Positions 51,047 to 53,067 of a stretch of 53,067 nucleotides of DNA are shown in pieces. Under the pieces are notes generated by a model. The model worked only from the letters and a program-made list of their open reading frames with translations. It did no database searches and had not been told where the DNA came from. The position numbers and the translations under genes are program-made. Each line of letters starts with the position of its first letter. Within the stretch, counting starts at the first letter, position 1. The DNA comes from a virus: IMG/VR virus record IMGVR_UViG_3300043773_001180, positions 1 through 53,067 of that record, one strand, 5' to 3'.

Positions 51047-51505
51047 TAGCCAATAGCTACCATTCACGGTCAACACCGACTTGTATGAAGTTAACACTTT
51101 CCGAATAATAACCACTTGATTCTCCGTACCAACGAATATCTACATAGCCTTTTATCGTTGCTAATTTGTAAAATGTCCAAGTACAAGAACCCCAATCATT
51201 TGCTTCTTTGGTTTTTTTAATGTCTTCTTCGGAAGTAGGTTCGTAGTTTGAAACTTCTTCGGCTGTTAATATTGGTGTTCCGATTAAGTCATTCAAATCT
51301 CCGTTAATATCTTCAATTAAAACACTTTCACAGCAATCTTGTCCGTGATACATTTTATATTGTGTTCCATCGTCAACGATAAAAATTAATTCATCGCCAT
51401 TGTTTTTAATTTCGGTAAGTGTTTTACCCACTAAGTCTTTAAATTCTGCCATTGTATTTGTTTTTAAATTAAGTTTCTACTAATCAATCCGCTACTGGCT
51501 ATAAC
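51003..51505. mobile_element. Cassette-like insertion carrying one gene
   Basis: A 15-bp direct repeat, TTAAGTTTCTACTAA, occurs at 51003-51017 and 51469-51483 (466 bp apart). Just inside and outside lie inverted copies of a 15-mer: GTTATAGCCAATAGC at 51043-51057 and its near-complement GCTACTGGCTATAAC at 51491-51505. The single gene between them (51057-51452) starts and stops close to these ends. This is how a gene cassette or small mobile unit would look. No recombinase is visible. Confidence 0.5.
51057..51452 (-). CDS. DUF7448-like protein in cassette-like unit
   Basis: A 131-residue acidic protein: [58 protein letters not shown], then [20 protein letters not shown] and YYSESVNF. The G-D-D-G-T-Q-Y-x-M-Y-H-x-Q-D-C-C-E stretch is what I recall for DUF7448 proteins of phages and Bacteroidota; function is unknown. 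It has its own host-type promoter and a long leader, and is bounded by repeats, so it was probably acquired as a unit. Confidence 0.72.
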   Translation of the reverse strand: MAEFKDLVGKTLTEIKNNGDELIFIVDDGTQYKMYHGQDCCESVLIEDINGDLNDLIGTPILTAEEVSNYEPTSEEDIKKTKEANDWGSCTWTFYKLATIKGYVDIRWYGESSGYYSESVNFIQVGVDREW

Positions 51506-51568
51506 AGCAACCTTTCCATCACGAATTACTTTTTCCATAGTTTTGTTGTGTTATTGATTAACGATGTA

Positions 51569-51600
51569 CAAATATAAGTAAAAAAATCCAAACCACCAAA
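51569..51600 (-). promoter_or_regulatory. Bacteroidota-type promoter for cassette gene
   Basis: TTTG (51600-51597), 20 bp, TATATTTG (51576-51569) in sense direction. It lies outside the repeat-bounded unit, so the inserted gene is driven by a promoter next to the insertion site. The leader is ~110 bp and includes the inverted 15-mer. Confidence 0.78.
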
Positions 51601-51700
51601 TTTATTTTTTAAACCCTTACACGGTAAGGAGTTAGATAAAGTTTTCCATAGCAAAAAAATTGACCTCGATAAAAAAACCGGTTTAACGCCCTATTATTAA

Positions 51701-51825
51701 CCCCCTCCCCCTAGGGGGTTTACGGGTAATTATACCCCCCGATCTACCCCCCCTAGACCCCCCTATTTTAGGGGTGCGCAGACCATATACCCTAGATCTA
51801 CCCTATTTAGACCCCATACCCCCCC
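51701..51825 (-). other. G-tract region with G-quadruplex potential
   Basis: On the minus strand there are nine runs of three to seven G in 125 bases (51825-51819, 51815-51812, 51803-51801, 51792-51790, 51763-51758, 51753-51747, 51740-51735, 51711-51707, 51705-51701), including three 6-7 G runs separated by four and six bases. GATCTA repeats lie between runs. CCCCCTAGGGGG forms a palindrome at its lower end. The first runs overlap the metallopeptidase stop codon. The rest of the 350-base gene-free stretch (51453-51802) holds the cassette leader and promoter. Confidence 0.7.
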
Positions 51826-52324
51826 TATTAAACCTACCCATTCTTCGGGGAAACATGGTTTCCAGTACCGCATGGGTACATTGTACGTCATATACGGATG
51901 CTATATGATTGGCTTCTACCTCATACGGATTGTTTTTATAGCCCATGCTATTGTTCCAACGGTAATACCAGTTACCTTTACGTGGTTGTAGGTAGTGCGT
52001 GTATTCATGTATGATAGAATTAGCAAGGTTGTATATTGTTTTGTGGCCTTGTATTCTTACCCGGATAATGTTTTCATCTGTTAGGTATTCCGCCCAAACT
52101 CCTTCACTTTGTAGTTCTGTGCAGTTCCAAGTCCATTCTATTTGAGGTAAGTTTCTTCTTGGCTTACCCAACGTTTCCTTACACCATTGTAAGGTTAGGG
52201 ATAAGAAGGTATCTATTTCGGCTTCGGTTAAGTTACCGCCCAAATGATACATAGGTATAGTCTTGCTACGCTTGGGTGTATGAGTTGGTAGTCTTAGTTT
52301 CTTTAGACGTTTGGTTTTAAGCAT
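51803..52324 (-). CDS. Zinc metallopeptidase-like protein (SprT/zincin type)
   Basis: A 173-residue protein. NSIIHEYTHYLQPR (HEYTH near 106-110) is an HExxH zinc site, followed by NPYEVEANHIA, whose Glu is a likely third ligand. This H-E-x-x-H ... E pattern suits small zincins such as SprT- or IrrE-like peptidases. The N-terminus is basic and the C-terminus Gly/Arg-rich. Its ATG overlaps the upstream stop, with a ribosome site shared in sequence with its neighbour. It may cleave a host or phage regulator; the target is unknown. Confidence 0.78.
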   Translation of the reverse strand: MLKTKRLKKLRLPTHTPKRSKTIPMYHLGGNLTEAEIDTFLSLTLQWCKETLGKPRRNLPQIEWTWNCTELQSEGVWAEYLTDENIIRVRIQGHKTIYNLANSIIHEYTHYLQPRKGNWYYRWNNSMGYKNNPYEVEANHIASVYDVQCTHAVLETMFPRRMGRFNRGGMGSK

Positions 52325-52517
52325 TACCGGCCCTTTCTTGTCTTATGGGTAATTGTAGTCCACCACCAACAGAGTTCCCCACGGAGTCCAACACGGAGTT
52401 CCACACGGAATACTCCACGGAGATCAACACGGAGTTCCACACGGAGTTCCGCACGGAGTTATACATGGGGATCTCCACAGATTCCAAAATCTTATGTCTA
52501 ACATTCTCTAAGTTCAT
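52317..52517 (-). CDS. Tetrapeptide-repeat protein (xNSV repeats)
   Basis: A 66-residue protein. Residues ~19-50 are eight four-residue units: YNSV RNSV WNSV LISV EYSV then WNSV LDSV GNSV. The 12-bp DNA period (cacggagttcca-like) is clear at 52372-52470. I recall short xSV repeats in Bacteroidota proteins and phages, but no function. A regular four-residue period could form a beta solenoid or a stacked strand. It starts directly after the stop of the gene upstream (TAAATG). Confidence 0.72.
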   Translation of the reverse strand: MNLENVRHKILESVEIPMYNSVRNSVWNSVLISVEYSVWNSVLDSVGNSVGGGLQLPIRQERAGNA

Positions 52518-52847
52518 TTACCGGCCCTTTCTAAGGTTAGACTTCCATAGATATTGGAATACGTTAGCCCATCCTATTCCATTCGGAAAGTCATATTTCC
52601 AAAAGGTTTTTGTACCGAAATGTTTTGAGGTAACTGTTTCAGGTTTACCACCCAACATACCACGACCAACTGAATCAAACCACATAAGGAATCGTCTATA
52701 CTCTTGTAGTATATTGATTCCATAACAGAATGATTGAACATACTTCCTAGCCTCTGGATAGGTCTTTAGGAATTGAATGACATCTTGTTCAGATACCACG
52801 TGAACTATGTATTGTTCCGAGGCGGGCGGGAGTTTACGTCTTCTCAT
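52518..52847 (-). CDS. Unknown protein, first gene of right-end operon
   Basis: A 109-residue basic protein (SEQDVIQFLKTYPEARKYVQ; FWKYDFPNGIGWANVFQYLW). No catalytic motif is seen and no family recognised. It has a host-type promoter upstream, and its stop is joined to the repeat-protein start. Expected to be early, by promoter class only. Confidence 0.66.
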   Translation of the reverse strand: MRRRKLPPASEQYIVHVVSEQDVIQFLKTYPEARKYVQSFCYGINILQEYRRFLMWFDSVGRGMLGGKPETVTSKHFGTKTFWKYDFPNGIGWANVFQYLWKSNLRKGR

Positions 52848-52884
52848 GTGTGTGTAATAAGTGAATAGTCTTTTTTACCGAATA

Positions 52885-52915
52885 CAAATCTACGAAATGT
52901 TTGGGACATTACCAA
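52885..52915 (-). promoter_or_regulatory. Bacteroidota-type promoter, leftward
   Basis: TTG (52915-52913), 20 bp, TAGATTTG (52892-52885) in sense direction, 38 bp before the 52847 ATG. Confidence 0.75.
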
Positions 52916-52955
52916 TTAATTTTTGTTCATATACCAAATTTTTTTTCTTTTTGAG

Positions 52956-52982
52956 GTAAGTCATTGAGTTTATTGGACTTAG
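52956..52982. promoter_or_regulatory. GTAAGTC-N13-GACTTAG dyad, locus C
   Basis: GTAAGTC (52956) and GACTTAG (52976) have the same 20-bp spacing as in the arrays at loci A and B. The intervening bases (ATTGAGTTTATTG) also resemble locus A (ATTGATTTATATG). It sits midway between the leftward promoter at 52885 and the rightward one at 53014, a natural place for a shared regulator. Confidence 0.55.
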
Positions 52983-53013
52983 GAAAAATGAACAAAGATT
53001 AATCAAAAATTGT

Positions 53014-53044
53014 TTTGGTATTCATAATCTCTTCCGTATCTTTG
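53014..53044 (+). promoter_or_regulatory. Bacteroidota-type promoter, rightward
   Basis: TTTG (53014-53017), 19 bp, TATCTTTG (53037-53044) on the plus strand. It is the only plus-strand signal recognised and implies a divergent transcription unit beyond the right edge. No start codon is visible before the end. Confidence 0.7.
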
Positions 53045-53067
53045 TATTGTAAGTTTAACCACACACA

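Noticed and set aside
52860-53067. Replication origin in the divergent region
   Set aside because: AT-rich with a dyad and divergent promoters, but no iteron set or skew information; not supportable from the window alone.
1-53067. tRNA genes
   Set aside because: No cloverleaf with a GTTCRANNC-type T-loop and CCA-like end was noticed by eye; a tRNA scan was not possible.

Overview
This window looks like part of the genome of a large, AT-rich tailed bacteriophage with a contractile tail (myovirus morphology, T4-like in gene content). All 65 coding entries called here, one of them a truncated copy, lie on the minus strand; only a promoter at the far right reads rightwards. Direct evidence for a phage is a baseplate module (gp6-, gp25- and gp5-spike-like proteins with a probable cell-wall hydrolase), a collagen-like fibre, a late sigma factor resembling T4 gp55, a T7 endonuclease I-like resolvase, a primase, and a recombination nuclease. 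The host is probably a member of Bacteroidota: seven leftward promoters have a TTG box, exactly 20 bp, then TAnnTTTG, which is the Bacteroidota -33/-7 promoter type. There is also a FISUMP-domain protein and small proteins resembling DUF4494, DUF6150 and DUF7448.

Layout from left to right; transcription runs right to left. 1-3995: tail-fibre-like protein with long Gly-X-Y repeats, open at the left edge. 4051-8418: Mre11-Rad50 (gp47-gp46-like) fusion, a small basic protein and primase, from a host-type promoter. 8461-10082: three proteins sharing the leader MIKLKDIL[NST]E, which resembles the T4 capsid-targeting/cleavage signal; one looks like an ADP-ribosyltransferase. 10121-19320: endonuclease I and a run of paralogous virion proteins. 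19379-31561: tail and baseplate genes. 31574-35662: late sigma factor, ClpP-like protease, membrane proteins and UV endonuclease. 35779-37042: FISUMP and Hsp20 genes with clear terminators. 37161-41124: nucleotide metabolism (ThyX, 5'-nucleotidase) and small proteins. 41264-49144: transglycosylase, VWA/zincin protein, PolB-type exonuclease and many small proteins, with structured intergenic regions. 49156-52847: an accessory region with duplicated ITDRLP proteins, a cassette-like insertion, a G-tract region, a zincin and a tetrapeptide-repeat protein.

The intergenic DNA suggests two promoter classes. Host-type promoters precede mostly enzymatic and accessory genes (primase, UV endonuclease, VWA protein, zinc-finger protein and others). 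A different element, TATATTTATA in the sense direction, is found exactly five times, 23 to 74 bp upstream of the fibre gene, the leader-peptide operon, the structural-paralog operon, Hsp20 and a small-protein operon. With a gp55-like sigma factor encoded here, this is a reasonable candidate for the phage's own late promoter. A third element, the 7-mer GTAAGTC and its complement at about 20-bp spacing, recurs at three intergenic sites and may be a regulatory binding site.

Limits: all family calls rest on motif reading by eye, without searches. Residue positions are approximate. The fibre gene is incomplete, and head genes, large terminase, DNA polymerase and any integrase are outside the window.
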